From: Pseudomonas spelaei
GTDB taxonomy: Bacteria > Pseudomonadota > Gammaproteobacteria > Pseudomonadales > Pseudomonadaceae
Direction: 5' to 3'
Length of the DNA stretch: 64,000 nt
Assembly (NCBI RefSeq): GCF_009724245.1
Contig: NZ_WNNK01000013.1
Coordinates: 62,001 to 126,000, forward strand
The translations under genes and the position numbers were made by a program. The number at the start of each line of letters is the position of its first letter. Position 1 is the stretch's first letter. Under the pieces are notes generated by a model. It was given only the letters and a program-made list of their open reading frames with translations, searched no databases and was not told where the DNA came from. This document shows positions 7,981 to 16,853 of the stretch, in pieces.

Positions 7981-9458
7981 AGATGCGCAAATGGCAACTC
8001 CTGCTCAAGCTGGATGGGGTTGAGTCCCAAGCCTCTTATCGCAGGATCGTCGAAGGGTTGGTGAGCGCGATTATCGACGGTCGCCTGTCGCCCGGGACGC
8101 TTTTGCCTGGGACCCGGGAAATGGCGCGGTTGCTCGACGTCAACCGCAAGACCGTGATCCTCGCCTACGAAGAGGCCATCACCAAGGGTTGGCTGGTCAG
8201 CGAACCGCGTCGAGGCACTTTTGTCAGCGCGCAGTTGGCAACCGCACCCGGTGCCCGAAGTGAACCGCAGTCCTTCGCGTTGGAACTCCAGGCACAACCC
8301 GCCGTTGCGTATTTCGCCCAAAACGACCAGATGACCGCCTTGCAACATCGGCCCGAGGTCCTGTTCTTCGATAACGGCGCCTGTGACCACCGTTTGCTGC
8401 CCCAAGCCCTGTTGCATCGCTACTATCGCAGGGCCCTGCGCAGCAGTTTTGCCTCCAATACCGTGCGCCACGGCAGCGAGGGCACCAGCTATGAACTGCG
8501 TAAAGCCCTGGCCGAAATGCTGCGCAACAATCGCAGCCTGGCCGTGGGCGCCGAGCACATCTGTCTGACCCAAGGCGTCCAGATGTCGTTGTACCTGACT
8601 GCCAGTGCGCTGCTCAAACCCGGTGACGTGGTGCTGGTGGAGCGCCTGAGCTACCCGCCGGCGTGGGAGATATTCCGCAAATTGGGCGCTCGCCTCGTGA
8701 CCGTGGACATGGACAGCGAAGGCTGCCGGGTCGATCACATAGAGGAACTGTGCCGGGTCCACAACGTCCGGATGATCTATGTCACCCCCCACCACCAGTT
8801 TCCGACCACCGTCAGCCTGCACGCCGAACGCCGGCAACACTTGCTGGCGCTGGCCAGGCAGCACGACTTTTGCGTGATCGAGGAAGACTACGACCATGAG
8901 TATCACTTTGACGGCCGGCCCTACGCCCCCCTCGCCAGCGACAGCGCGCAGCGGCATGTGATCTATATCGGCTCACTGTCCAAATCGTTGGGGTCGACCT
9001 ACCGCTGCAGTTACGTGGTCGCGCCGACCGATGTGATCGAAGTGCTCAACCGCAACGCTGCGCTGGTCTTGGGGCAGGGCGATGCCGTCACGCAGCAGAT
9101 GCTGGCGGATCTGATCAATAACGGTGAACTGAAGAAGCACCTGCGGCGCGTGACAAAGGAATATCGCCTGCGTCGGGAAACGCTGCAAGCGTGCTTGCTG
9201 GAGGGGTTTGGGGAACGGATTTCAATTCGCGAGCCGGAAGGCGGGTTGGCGCTTTGGGTGCGGTTTGAGGCTGGGATCGACGTTGACCAACTGGTGCAAA
9301 GAGCCTTGGAACACGGGTTGGTGGTGCGCAGTGGCCGACTGTTTTCGCCTGTGGACGAAGCAGAGAATGCCTTGCGGCTGGGGTTTGCTTCGTTGAATCG
9401 GGAGGAACTTCGCGAGGCTGCGCGACGATTGGTGCGGGCGGCGCATCAGCTCCAATAA
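7974..9458 (+). CDS. MocR-type (GntR helix-turn-helix plus aminotransferase) regulator
   Basis: A 494-residue regulator of the MocR/PdxR family. A GntR winged helix-turn-helix (about residues 15-85, with SPGTLLPGTREMARLLDVNR) is joined to a class-I aminotransferase-like domain that binds pyridoxal phosphate. The PLP region shows VIEEDYDHEYHFDG (about 300-313) and the Schiff-base segment YIGSLSKSLGSTYR (about 334-347, lysine in SLSKSLG). Start is the ATG at 7974 (an ATG at 7983 is possible). It is divergent from the reductase/peptidase fusion and is its likely regulator. An amine, amino acid or PLP-like ligand is expected from the family. Confidence 0.85.
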   Translation: MVQMRKWQLLLKLDGVESQASYRRIVEGLVSAIIDGRLSPGTLLPGTREMARLLDVNRKTVILAYEEAITKGWLVSEPRRGTFVSAQLATAPGARSEPQSFALELQAQPAVAYFAQNDQMTALQHRPEVLFFDNGACDHRLLPQALLHRYYRRALRSSFASNTVRHGSEGTSYELRKALAEMLRNNRSLAVGAEHICLTQGVQMSLYLTASALLKPGDVVLVERLSYPPAWEIFRKLGARLVTVDMDSEGCRVDHIEELCRVHNVRMIYVTPHHQFPTTVSLHAERRQHLLALARQHDFCVIEEDYDHEYHFDGRPYAPLASDSAQRHVIYIGSLSKSLGSTYRCSYVVAPTDVIEVLNRNAALVLGQGDAVTQQMLADLINNGELKKHLRRVTKEYRLRRETLQACLLEGFGERISIREPEGGLALWVRFEAGIDVDQLVQRALEHGLVVRSGRLFSPVDEAENALRLGFASLNREELREAARRLVRAAHQLQ

Positions 9459-9574
9459 GATCGCTGCCCTTTTAGACACAACTGCTGTGCCGGTTGAGCA
9501 CTTACTCCTGGGGTGAAGGGTTCCTATAGTCATTCCACCCGCGCAGCCATCAAGCGCACATCAAGGTGGAGATT

Positions 9575-10516
9575 ATGAATACCCGACTCAAAACCAGCCT
9601 CAGCACCGAGTTGCCTGCCCATGAGCGCGAAGCGGAGTATTTCGAATACAGCAAGGCGGCGAACCCGATAAGCGCCAACCTGATCACCCGCATTCCTTAT
9701 CACAGCTTTCCTGCATCGCTTTACAACTCGGGTGAGACCAGGCTTGTTCCCCTTGATCTGAGCGAGTCGCTGGGTTGTGAAGGGCCCGCCACGGGGCCTG
9801 GGCTCTGCGCCAATTTTATCCGGCTGAATGCCGGAGATAGCCTGAAGCTTGAGCCGAATGCCACGTCCCAGGTGCTGTATGTCATCGCCGGCAGCGGTGG
9901 CCTCGTTCAAGGCCTGCATGCATTTGAATGGGCCAAAGGATGCTTCATGGCACTGCCGGGGCTTGATGCGGTGGTGCTTACTGCGACCGAAGACTCGCGT
10001 CTGTATTACGTCCATGACGAGCCGTTGCTGCGGTTCCTGGGCGTGACCCCCACGGTCGATCGCTTCGCCCCGACCCTTTACCCCGCCGAGGTCGCGAATG
10101 CAAAGCTGCGGGAAGCCGCAGAGGACCCGCGCGCTCAGGACCGCAGCCGCATCAGCATCCTGCTGGCCAACCGCAACTTCCCTCAAACCCGGACAGTGAC
10201 CCACGTACTCTGGGCGATGTACGGCATCCTGCCGGCGGGCTCGATTCAGAAACCGCACCGGCACCAATCCATCGCCCTGGACTTCATCATCGATTGCCCC
10301 GACGGCTGCTATTCCCTGGTGGGCACCGAGCTTGCGGCGGATGGGCAGATTCACAACCCCGTTCGAGTCGATTGGAGCCCAGGCCTGGCCTTCGTGACGC
10401 CGCCCGGGTATTGGCACGCGCACTTTAACGAGTCGGATCGGGAAGCCTTCTTGATTCCGGTCCAGGACGCAGGCTTGCAAACCCACCTGCGCTCGTTGGA
10501 CATCCGCTTCAGCTGA
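9575..10516 (+). CDS. Cupin-domain protein
   Basis: A 313-residue protein with the ATG at 9575 behind a strong aaggtggag site (a GTG at 9566 lies inside that site and is rejected). Two cupin-like halves can be seen: one near residues 80-140 (GDSLKLEPNATSQVLYVIAG), the second near 220-290 (LPAGSIQKPHRHQSIALDFI, then TPPGYWHAHFN), with His residues suited to metal binding. Bicupins of this length include dioxygenases and isomerases; the reaction cannot be named. It is convergent with a LysR regulator 23 bp beyond its stop. Confidence 0.65.
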   Translation: MNTRLKTSLSTELPAHEREAEYFEYSKAANPISANLITRIPYHSFPASLYNSGETRLVPLDLSESLGCEGPATGPGLCANFIRLNAGDSLKLEPNATSQVLYVIAGSGGLVQGLHAFEWAKGCFMALPGLDAVVLTATEDSRLYYVHDEPLLRFLGVTPTVDRFAPTLYPAEVANAKLREAAEDPRAQDRSRISILLANRNFPQTRTVTHVLWAMYGILPAGSIQKPHRHQSIALDFIIDCPDGCYSLVGTELAADGQIHNPVRVDWSPGLAFVTPPGYWHAHFNESDREAFLIPVQDAGLQTHLRSLDIRFS

Positions 10517-10539
10517 CTGGATGAGATGGCGACTTTGCC

Positions 10540-11448
10540 TCAGGATTTCCAGTAAGGCGGGTCGCCAATCTGACTCACGATAAAGTCGATAAAACAGCGC
10601 ACCTTTGAAGAGACGACACGCTTGGGCGGGTAGACAAACCAGATGGCAGAGCGCTGCTCCGTGGACTGCGCGCGCCATTGCGGCAGCCAAACCTGCAGAT
10701 CGCCTTGCTCAAGACTCTTCGCCACCAGCCAGTCCGGCAGCAGCGCGATGCCCAGTCCCTCTTTGGCCGCGATGAGCTGTGCATCCAGATCATTGAGCCG
10801 CAAGCTGCCCGACAGTGAAATCGGCACAGCGTGCTCGTTGGCAATCAGCGTGATTTCGTCTGACAGTTGAGTACCCAGAATGGCGGGATAGCGAATCAAG
10901 TCTTCGGGTGCTGAAGGCGGCTCATACAGGGCAGCAAACGCCGGGCTGACACACACCCTCAAGGTCTCATCGGCCAGCTTGCGCGCCTTGAGCGTGGAGT
11001 CGGCCAGCGTGCCAATCCGGATCGCCAAGTCGACGCCTTCATGGATCAGATTGACCTGGGCATTCTCCAGGGTGACTTCAAGCTTGATCTCCGGGAAACG
11101 CTCGAGGAAGCCTTTGAACCTTGGCATCAGATGATGGCGGCAGAACGCCGGAGGCACATTCAACTTCAACACCCCGCGTGGGTGTTGATTCAGTGCCGAG
11201 GTCGCCGCTTTTGCACGCTCCAGTTGCTTCAATACTTCGCGGGCGTGGAGCAGGAACGTCTCACCGCCTTCGGTCAGGTGTAACGCACGGGTGGAGCGGT
11301 TGAACAGGGCAATGCCCAGGTCCTGTTCAAGCTCTTTGATGTAACGGGAGACGGTGGAGGCCTTGATGTTCAACCGGTCCGCGGCACGGGAAAAGTTGTT
11401 GCTGTCTGCGGACTCGATGAAGGCGGTTAATGCCGCAAGATAATCCAT
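10540..11448 (-). CDS. LysR-family transcriptional regulator (CrgA-like)
   Basis: A 302-residue LysR regulator. The N-terminal winged helix (MDYLAALTAFIESADSNNFS, then LNIKASTVSRYIKELEQDLG) and a full effector domain are present. The sequence style (YIKELEQDLGIALFNRSTRA, CVSPAFAALY) resembles the CrgA/YafC subgroup, which often controls redox or aromatic-compound genes. It is convergent with the cupin gene, so it may or may not regulate it. Confidence 0.85.
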   Translation of the reverse strand: MDYLAALTAFIESADSNNFSRAADRLNIKASTVSRYIKELEQDLGIALFNRSTRALHLTEGGETFLLHAREVLKQLERAKAATSALNQHPRGVLKLNVPPAFCRHHLMPRFKGFLERFPEIKLEVTLENAQVNLIHEGVDLAIRIGTLADSTLKARKLADETLRVCVSPAFAALYEPPSAPEDLIRYPAILGTQLSDEITLIANEHAVPISLSGSLRLNDLDAQLIAAKEGLGIALLPDWLVAKSLEQGDLQVWLPQWRAQSTEQRSAIWFVYPPKRVVSSKVRCFIDFIVSQIGDPPYWKS

Positions 11449-11543
11449 GGCTGACCTCGCGTGGGAGAACGGAGCGGGTGCTTGGGGATTAAGAATGATG
11501 GGATAAGGAGGGGTGATTGTCTATGTGACTCATGATCGAACGC

Positions 11544-11582
11544 CAGGCATAAAAAAAGACGTCCGTGGACGTCTTTAGATGT
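11544..11582. repeat. Third copy of the ssrA-terminator repeat
   Basis: These 39 bases match 56322-56360, next to tmRNA, at all but one position, and include the flanking agatgt. It contains the hairpin described in the next entry. It may be the outer boundary of an older element inserted at the same site, or a terminator of shared origin. The element reading is only moderately supported, because no integrase lies between here and 29.6 kb. Confidence 0.5.
11551..11576 (-). terminator. Rho-independent terminator of the YkvI-like transporter gene
   Basis: On the minus strand, 10-bp arms (aaagacgtcc / ggacgtcttt) are followed by a T-tract formed by the seven A's at 11551-11557. It lies about 137 bp past the stop of the transporter gene at 11713. 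Same hairpin as the ssrA terminator. The rest of the 11449-11712 gap shows no gene. Confidence 0.75.
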
Positions 11583-11712
11583 TGGGTCAGCATCCTGGCA
11601 CTGACTCTGATCGACCAGCAATGCATGGGGCTGGATCTGTGACCGCCAACGCCAGTAACCGTTTGCCCCGGGCGCTGACAGTTTGTTTGGTCCGCGCGCC
11701 ACTTTCGACTGT

Positions 11713-12768
11713 TTAAGCCTGGGCCAGGCGTCCTACGCGTAACCAACCAACGACCACTGAGCCAATCAGCAAAAAGCCCAGGTAGCCAAAGAGTGGATAG
11801 ACCTGGCCCACCAAACTTACAAACCCGACCAGGCTGCCGACGAAAGCAAGGACGCCAGTGGCCGCTGAGCCGATGCGGAACTTGCGAGTGCCTGCTGGTA
11901 GTAGTCGGGCCGAAAAGGAATACAAGGTACCGACTGCGGTGTTAACGATCATCAGGAAGATGATCACTGCCATCAGCAGGCCGAGGACCGGTGAAACCTC
12001 CGTAGCGATATACAGCATGGGCATTGGCAGGTCCGCCACGCTGTCCAGGCGTGACAGCAATCCCAGGCTCATCACCAGCATCAGCAGCCCTAGCAACGCA
12101 CCACCGAAGATGCCACCCCAGATGGCCTGCTTCTCGGATTTTGCGGCGCCGCCCATGATTGCCAGAAACGGCACCCCGGCAACGATGTTGTAAGACACGT
12201 ACAACAACGCTCCTAGCAGCCAATGGCTCGCGCCAGCGTTTTGCTGGCTAGCCAGGTGATTGAGTTCACCGAAACTCAAGCCCCGGGTGGCGACGCCATA
12301 CAGAGCCACCGCTACCGCCGTCAGGATCAACAGTGGAGTGACGGCGCCGATCATACCAATGACCTTCTGCACATCCAGGCACACGATGGCGACCACGATC
12401 AGGGTCACCGCCACGCTGCCGTATATAGCGGGGATACCGAATTGTTGTTCCAACAGAGCACCGCCGCCGGCCAACATGACTACGGTCACCGCAAACATGA
12501 AAAAGGTGATCATCAGATCGACAAAGGTGCCCAGGTAACGTCCGCACAGTGCATACACCACGTCCTTATGGGACTTTGCCCGCAGCCGGCTGCCCATGCC
12601 CGCCAACGCCATCCCGAGAAAGGTGAAGAAAGCGGCGCTGACCACCGCTCCGAGTAATCCCCATACGCCGAAATCCACGAACATCTGCATCAGCTCCCGA
12701 CCGGAAGCGAACCCAGCGCCGACAATCACTCCGACAAACGCGCCGGCTATTTTCAGACTTTCTTTCAT
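11713..12768 (-). CDS. YkvI-like membrane transporter
   Basis: A 351-residue inner-membrane protein with about ten hydrophobic helices. The ATG at 12766-12768 starts MKESLKIAGAFVGVIVGAGF, the glycine-rich first helix (GVIVGAGFASGRELMQMF) typical of YkvI and related amino-acid/branched-chain permease-fold carriers. The longer upstream frame lacks features and is not used. It is first in line with RidA and an FAD amino-acid oxidase on the same strand, and so probably imports the amino acid they degrade. It ends before a strong terminator. Confidence 0.75.
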   Translation of the reverse strand: MKESLKIAGAFVGVIVGAGFASGRELMQMFVDFGVWGLLGAVVSAAFFTFLGMALAGMGSRLRAKSHKDVVYALCGRYLGTFVDLMITFFMFAVTVVMLAGGGALLEQQFGIPAIYGSVAVTLIVVAIVCLDVQKVIGMIGAVTPLLILTAVAVALYGVATRGLSFGELNHLASQQNAGASHWLLGALLYVSYNIVAGVPFLAIMGGAAKSEKQAIWGGIFGGALLGLLMLVMSLGLLSRLDSVADLPMPMLYIATEVSPVLGLLMAVIIFLMIVNTAVGTLYSFSARLLPAGTRKFRIGSAATGVLAFVGSLVGFVSLVGQVYPLFGYLGFLLIGSVVVGWLRVGRLAQA

Positions 12769-12864
12769 GACGATTTCCCTCGAATTGTTTTTGTTATGGC
12801 TTATGGGGACGACCACTGTTCATGGCCATCCCGGGGCATCGCACTGGCAAACAGCAGAGGTGGA

Positions 12865-13245
12865 TCAGCAGGTGCCGACCCAGGCCTGGACTTCGATCTC
12901 CACATCGACCCCCAGCGCCAATTGGGCGCCGCCGACGGTGGAGCGCACCGGGAAACCATTCTCGAAGTGGCGCTTGTACACCTCGTTGAAACCGGCGAAA
13001 TGTTGCATGTCCGTCAGCCATACCGTGGCCTTCACCACCTGGTCAAAACCCACGCCGCATTCGGCCAGGGTCTCGCCGATGCGGGCCATGGCGGCCTCGG
13101 TTTGCTCGCGGATGCCACCGAGCACCACCTCGCCCAGAGGGTTCATTGGTACTTGTCCGGAGAGGTACAAAAAACCGCCGACCCGAATGGCCTTGGAGAA
13201 CGGATAGGGCAGGTGGCTGGGATAGCGCTGGAGATCGTCAGACAT
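12865..13245 (-). CDS. RidA-family enamine/imine deaminase
   Basis: A 126-residue protein of the RidA (YjgF/YER057c) family, which hydrolyses reactive enamine/imine products. Typical stretches are FLYLSGQVPMNPLGEVVLGG (about 30-49), then QTEAAMARIGETLAECG, and the C-terminal VEIEVQAWVG. The canonical C-terminal Arg/Glu region is partly altered (VRSTVGGAQLALGVDVEIEV), so activity should be checked. It lies 27 bp after the FAD oxidase, which would produce imino acids. The two form an obvious two-step module: oxidise, then hydrolyse the imine. Confidence 0.85.
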   Translation of the reverse strand: MSDDLQRYPSHLPYPFSKAIRVGGFLYLSGQVPMNPLGEVVLGGIREQTEAAMARIGETLAECGVGFDQVVKATVWLTDMQHFAGFNEVYKRHFENGFPVRSTVGGAQLALGVDVEIEVQAWVGTC

Positions 13246-13272
13246 GGTACGGAACCTCGTTGGGATGAATGA

Positions 13273-14409
13273 TTAACGCAAGCGGCCAGGTGCCAGGCGT
13301 TGTGGCTCGACGCCCTGGCGGCTCAGTGTTTCGGGTAGGGGGTGACCGAGCAATTGGGCACAGGCCAGTTGCGATACGCCGGCCGCAGACTGAATGCCAT
13401 AACCACCCTGTGCAGCCAGCCAGAAGAAACCTTCGCGCTGATCATCCCAGCCGATTACCAGATCACCGTCGGCGACGAACGACCGCAGGCCGGCCCAGCT
13501 GTGGCGTGGGCGGCGGATGGTCAAGGAAGTGGCTGCTTCGATGTGGTAGATCCCGGTGGCGATGTCCAGCTCTTCGGGCATCACGTCCTGTGGCAGAACG
13601 GGATCGGCGTTGGCCGGCGAGCCGAGCAGTTGGCCGGCGTCCGGTTTGAAGTAGAAACTTTCGTCGATGCCGATCACCGCAGGCCAGCGTGAGAAGTCCA
13701 TGCCCTCAGGGCCGTCGAAGGTAAAAGCGGTACGTCGGCAGGGCTGCAACCCAATGGGCTTCACGCCGCATTGCTGCGCCACCTCGTCGGCCCAGGCACC
13801 TGCGGCATTGACCAGATTGCGTGCGCGCAACTGGCGGCCGTCGGCCAGTGTCAGGAGCCAATGATGGCCCTCGCGGGTGGCGACACTCAGTTGGGCATCG
13901 CACTGCAGTACGCCACCGGCACGGCGCATGGCCCGCAAAAAACCTTGATGCAACGCGTGAACGTCCAGGTCGCGGGCGTCGGTTTCGAGCATCGCTCCGA
14001 CAATCGCCTCCGGGCGCAGGCAGGGCACCAACCCAAGGGCGTGCTCGGTATCAATCAATGAAACATTACCAGCCTGTGCCCGGCTGTCTTCGAAGGTTTG
14101 TTTCAGCAGGGATTGCTGCCCCTCACCTGCAACGTACAGACAGCCGCGAGGCTCCAGCAGCGCATGTTCGGTAAAATCAGTTGGCGGTTGTTCATAGAAG
14201 TCCCGGCTGGCGCGGGTCAATGCCTGGATCTGCGGTGTTCCGTAGCTTTCCATGAACATCGCGGCGGACCGTCCGGTGGCGTGATATCCCGGCTGGCTCT
14301 CACGCTCAAGCATCACAACGCTGGCTTGCCCAGCCAAGCGATAGGCCAGTGAAGCCCCCGCAATACCGCCGCCGATGATGGCGAAATCAAAACATTCGCT
14401 GTCGTGCAT
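13273..14409 (-). CDS. FAD-dependent amino-acid oxidase/dehydrogenase (DAO family)
   Basis: A 378-residue flavoenzyme. The ATG at 14407-14409 is chosen because the Rossmann FAD motif then follows directly (CFDFAIIGGGIAGASLAYRL, GGGIAG at about 11-16). The glycine-oxidase/D-amino-acid-oxidase fold is visible through to a C-terminal FAD-contact region (FFWLAAQGGYGIQSAAGVSQ). It oxidises an amine or amino acid to the imine. Neighbours RidA and a permease support amino-acid catabolism, and the divergent XRE-cupin regulator probably senses the substrate. The amino acid and its D/L form cannot be decided. Confidence 0.8.
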   Translation of the reverse strand: MHDSECFDFAIIGGGIAGASLAYRLAGQASVVMLERESQPGYHATGRSAAMFMESYGTPQIQALTRASRDFYEQPPTDFTEHALLEPRGCLYVAGEGQQSLLKQTFEDSRAQAGNVSLIDTEHALGLVPCLRPEAIVGAMLETDARDLDVHALHQGFLRAMRRAGGVLQCDAQLSVATREGHHWLLTLADGRQLRARNLVNAAGAWADEVAQQCGVKPIGLQPCRRTAFTFDGPEGMDFSRWPAVIGIDESFYFKPDAGQLLGSPANADPVLPQDVMPEELDIATGIYHIEAATSLTIRRPRHSWAGLRSFVADGDLVIGWDDQREGFFWLAAQGGYGIQSAAGVSQLACAQLLGHPLPETLSRQGVEPQRLAPGRLR

Positions 14410-14464
14410 ACCGAAATACCTCTCTCTGGGGATGGGGAAGACATGCACTTCCCTCTATTTTTAT

Positions 14465-14500
14465 AATTCTCAGATAAGAGAAATGTAAGATATGAGAATT
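14465..14500. promoter_or_regulatory. Candidate operator of the amino-acid module
   Basis: Inverted arms aattctca (14465-14472) and tgagaatt (14493-14500), 20 bp apart, in the AT-rich gap between the oxidase gene and the divergent XRE-cupin regulator. Placement suits dual control of both promoters. Inferred only. Confidence 0.4.
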
Positions 14501-14590
14501 TTCCAGTCAACCTATTGCCTTGAGGTATTATTTCAGCCCTTGCCTTGGTTCAGCCTCAGGCACCGTTTTTCGTACGGCAGAGAAGTTTGC

Positions 14591-15205
14591 ATGAGTTCCG
14601 ACCGAGTCTCGTGTCCCACGGACCATCCCTTGATAGATCGCGCCCATGTCGGTGCCCGTCTGCGAGTGATCCGCAAAAACCAGAAGTTGACGCTAAAGCA
14701 GCTGTCCGAGCGTTCAGGCGTGGCGTTGTCGACCTTGTCGAAGATGGAGCTGGCGCAAGTGTCGGTGAGTTACGAAAAACTCGCGGCTGCAGCGCGGGCA
14801 CTGAGTGTGGACATTGCTCAGCTTTTCAACCCGTCCAGGCCGGGTGTTGGCGTTGTACAGCCCACGGCCGTCAGCACCGCCATCGATGGTGCGGCAGGCT
14901 ACAGCACAGGGAATTATGACTATCACCCGATGGCGGGGGATTTCCCCGGGCGTAGCATGACGCCGATGTATGCGCGCATTTACGCGCGCGAGCTGAGCCA
15001 GTTCGAGGACTACATCCGCCACCCTGGGCAAGAGTTCGCAGTGGTCCTGTCGGGGCGCGTGCGGATTCAGTTCGAGACCGGTGAATCCCTCGGCATCGGT
15101 TGCCGCGAAACAGCCTATTTCAATAGCTCAGTTGGTCATATCTATCTGGCGGAAGGCGAGGAGGGGGCAGTTGCTGAAGTGATGGTGGTGATGTCGGAAT
15201 CATGA
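14591..15205 (+). CDS. XRE-cupin transcriptional regulator
   Basis: A 204-residue regulator from the ATG at 14591 (an upstream frame to 14492 covers the promoter region). The helix-turn-helix is at about residues 20-75 (LRVIRKNQKLTLKQLSERSG, then SKMELAQVSVSYEKLAAAAR). The C-terminal cupin is at about 130-200 (PGQEFAVVLSGRVRIQFETG). Family members usually regulate amino-acid or polyamine catabolism and act on a divergent promoter; here that is the oxidase/RidA/permease group. The following 260 bp up to 15465 is AT-rich and shows no gene. Confidence 0.85.
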   Translation: MSSDRVSCPTDHPLIDRAHVGARLRVIRKNQKLTLKQLSERSGVALSTLSKMELAQVSVSYEKLAAAARALSVDIAQLFNPSRPGVGVVQPTAVSTAIDGAAGYSTGNYDYHPMAGDFPGRSMTPMYARIYARELSQFEDYIRHPGQEFAVVLSGRVRIQFETGESLGIGCRETAYFNSSVGHIYLAEGEEGAVAEVMVVMSES

Positions 15206-15465
15206 GGTTGTCGGAGTCAGTAAATACCAAGCTTTTAAACACCCTGAGCCCTCACGTTGTTAGAGTTTATTTGCAAAAAACAAGACCTGTACTGGGGGAG
15301 TTACAACTTTATTAAGTGTTATTCAGCTCGCGTTCAGAACGTGCGCGCATCTGGATAGCTTGAATAAATAGACTGTACTGCTTTTAACAACTCTTTACTT
15401 TTGCAGTCTGGATGGCCCCAAAAACAACATGCTAGCCTGCGCGTTTTCAGGGGCGGCAGGGTCAC

Positions 15466-16830
15466 ATGAAACGGTTAAAGGAAGTGGCTGTAAATAAGCC
15501 ATGCTCATTTATTTTCATAATGGCATTTACTGTATTGGCTATTCTGCAATACAAACCCGCCGTGCTCAATTACACCACGCGCTTTGTCGACTTTGCCCAG
15601 TATATGCTGCAGCATGGGGTGACGCTGTTTCCAATCGCGGATGATCTGCAGCCATACCCTGATTATACGGTGCTCAACACGCTCCTCGTGTATCTGGTTT
15701 CCTTGCCGTTTGGCCGTGTATCCATCCTTTCTATGGGCTTCCCTTTTTGTGTTGCCGCCGCCTTGATGCTGGTGTTTATTTACAAGCTGGGTGCGTTGCA
15801 TGAAAAAAAATGGGGTGCCTATGGTGTTGTGTTTGCTCTGTTCACCTGGTCATTCCTGGACGGCGTAAACTCCTTGGCGCTGGATGTATACCCTGCACTA
15901 TTTACCGTGATGTGCTTTTACCTGGCTTATTCGGGAGAGGTGCATAAACAACGTTTTCGGTTGCTACTGGTACTCGCGGGACTTGCGCTGGGCTTTGCAT
16001 TTCGTGGCCCTATTGGCCTGATCGGCCCTGCCAGTGTAGTTGCCTCCTATTATCTGTTAAGCCGGCAGTGGCGCATGCTGGTGGTGTTCTCCTTGTTAGC
16101 GGGCCTCGTCCTGGCCACAGGTGTTGCAGTGCTGACATGGGCTGCCTACGTACAAGGTGGTGACGCCTTTCTACAAGAGGTCTTGATCATGCAGGGGTTG
16201 GGGCGGTTTGGCAGTGATCACGCGCCCCGTTATTACTTCTATTTCTCTGCCGGCTTGCTGACCTATGGCGTAACCGCTGTTATCGCGTTGAGCGTCATTA
16301 TCAAGAAGGGCAAGTATTTTTTTGAGCGTTCAGCTCATCCGACCACGAACATGCTCTTGTACCTCACTGGCTGGCTCCTTGTGGTCATCGTGCTGTTCAC
16401 GATTCCAAGCTCCAAAAAGGCGCGTTATGTACTTTCAATTACACCCGCCATTTCCTTGTTGGCTGCCTACATTTTCGTAGATCGCAGCCAACTATTTGTA
16501 AGTGTCAGAGATAAGCTGTTGGGGTTTTGCTTGAACTTGCCTGTTATTGGGCTGGGACTGTTGCTGCTTGCATTTATATATGGTCTTTATGCTGTGACCC
16601 CTCTTCGGCCCCACTATCTCGGTGCGTCCGTGGGTTTGATTACCCTTGTTGCAGTTCGGCCCTGGATGGAGTCACGTTTCTGGGCGCATCCACATCGTGA
16701 ATTTGTGATTTTCTCTTTTGGTGCTGTCGCCTTCCTTATATTGGATATGTTTTTCTTTAATTCTATTACTTACCACTTGGAGTTGGCCAATGAGCCGACA
16801 CCCAAGTTTCTGCCTTATTGGTTTTGGTGA
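15466..16830 (+). CDS. Membrane glycosyltransferase-like protein (GT39 type)
   Basis: A 454-residue polytopic protein with about 11 hydrophobic segments. The first loop contains YTTRFVDFAQYMLQHG, and the DLQPYPDYTVLNTLLVYLVS stretch parallels the acidic loop of GT39-like polyprenyl-phosphate glycosyltransferases. The last third contains SSKKARYVLSITPAISLLAA, similar to the SSKRTVYLMSLTPAAAVLAA segment of the GT39 gene at 3070-4527. The two are therefore related proteins. Codon use is more AT-rich than its neighbours, hinting at separate origin. It is monocistronic. Confidence 0.65.
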   Translation: MKRLKEVAVNKPCSFIFIMAFTVLAILQYKPAVLNYTTRFVDFAQYMLQHGVTLFPIADDLQPYPDYTVLNTLLVYLVSLPFGRVSILSMGFPFCVAAALMLVFIYKLGALHEKKWGAYGVVFALFTWSFLDGVNSLALDVYPALFTVMCFYLAYSGEVHKQRFRLLLVLAGLALGFAFRGPIGLIGPASVVASYYLLSRQWRMLVVFSLLAGLVLATGVAVLTWAAYVQGGDAFLQEVLIMQGLGRFGSDHAPRYYFYFSAGLLTYGVTAVIALSVIIKKGKYFFERSAHPTTNMLLYLTGWLLVVIVLFTIPSSKKARYVLSITPAISLLAAYIFVDRSQLFVSVRDKLLGFCLNLPVIGLGLLLLAFIYGLYAVTPLRPHYLGASVGLITLVAVRPWMESRFWAHPHREFVIFSFGAVAFLILDMFFFNSITYHLELANEPTPKFLPYWFW

Positions 16831-16853
16831 GGTGTACGGTCAGAGGGGCTGAG

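Noticed and set aside
7896..8957. Reverse-strand open frame extending the reductase/peptidase fusion by about 350 residues
   Set aside because: It overlaps the MocR coding sequence and has no domain signal. The fusion protein has a good start at 7895.
9530..10690. 386-codon reverse open frame across the cupin gene
   Set aside because: It is antisense to the cupin gene, which has a strong ribosome site and recognisable cupin motifs; the reverse translation shows no domain.
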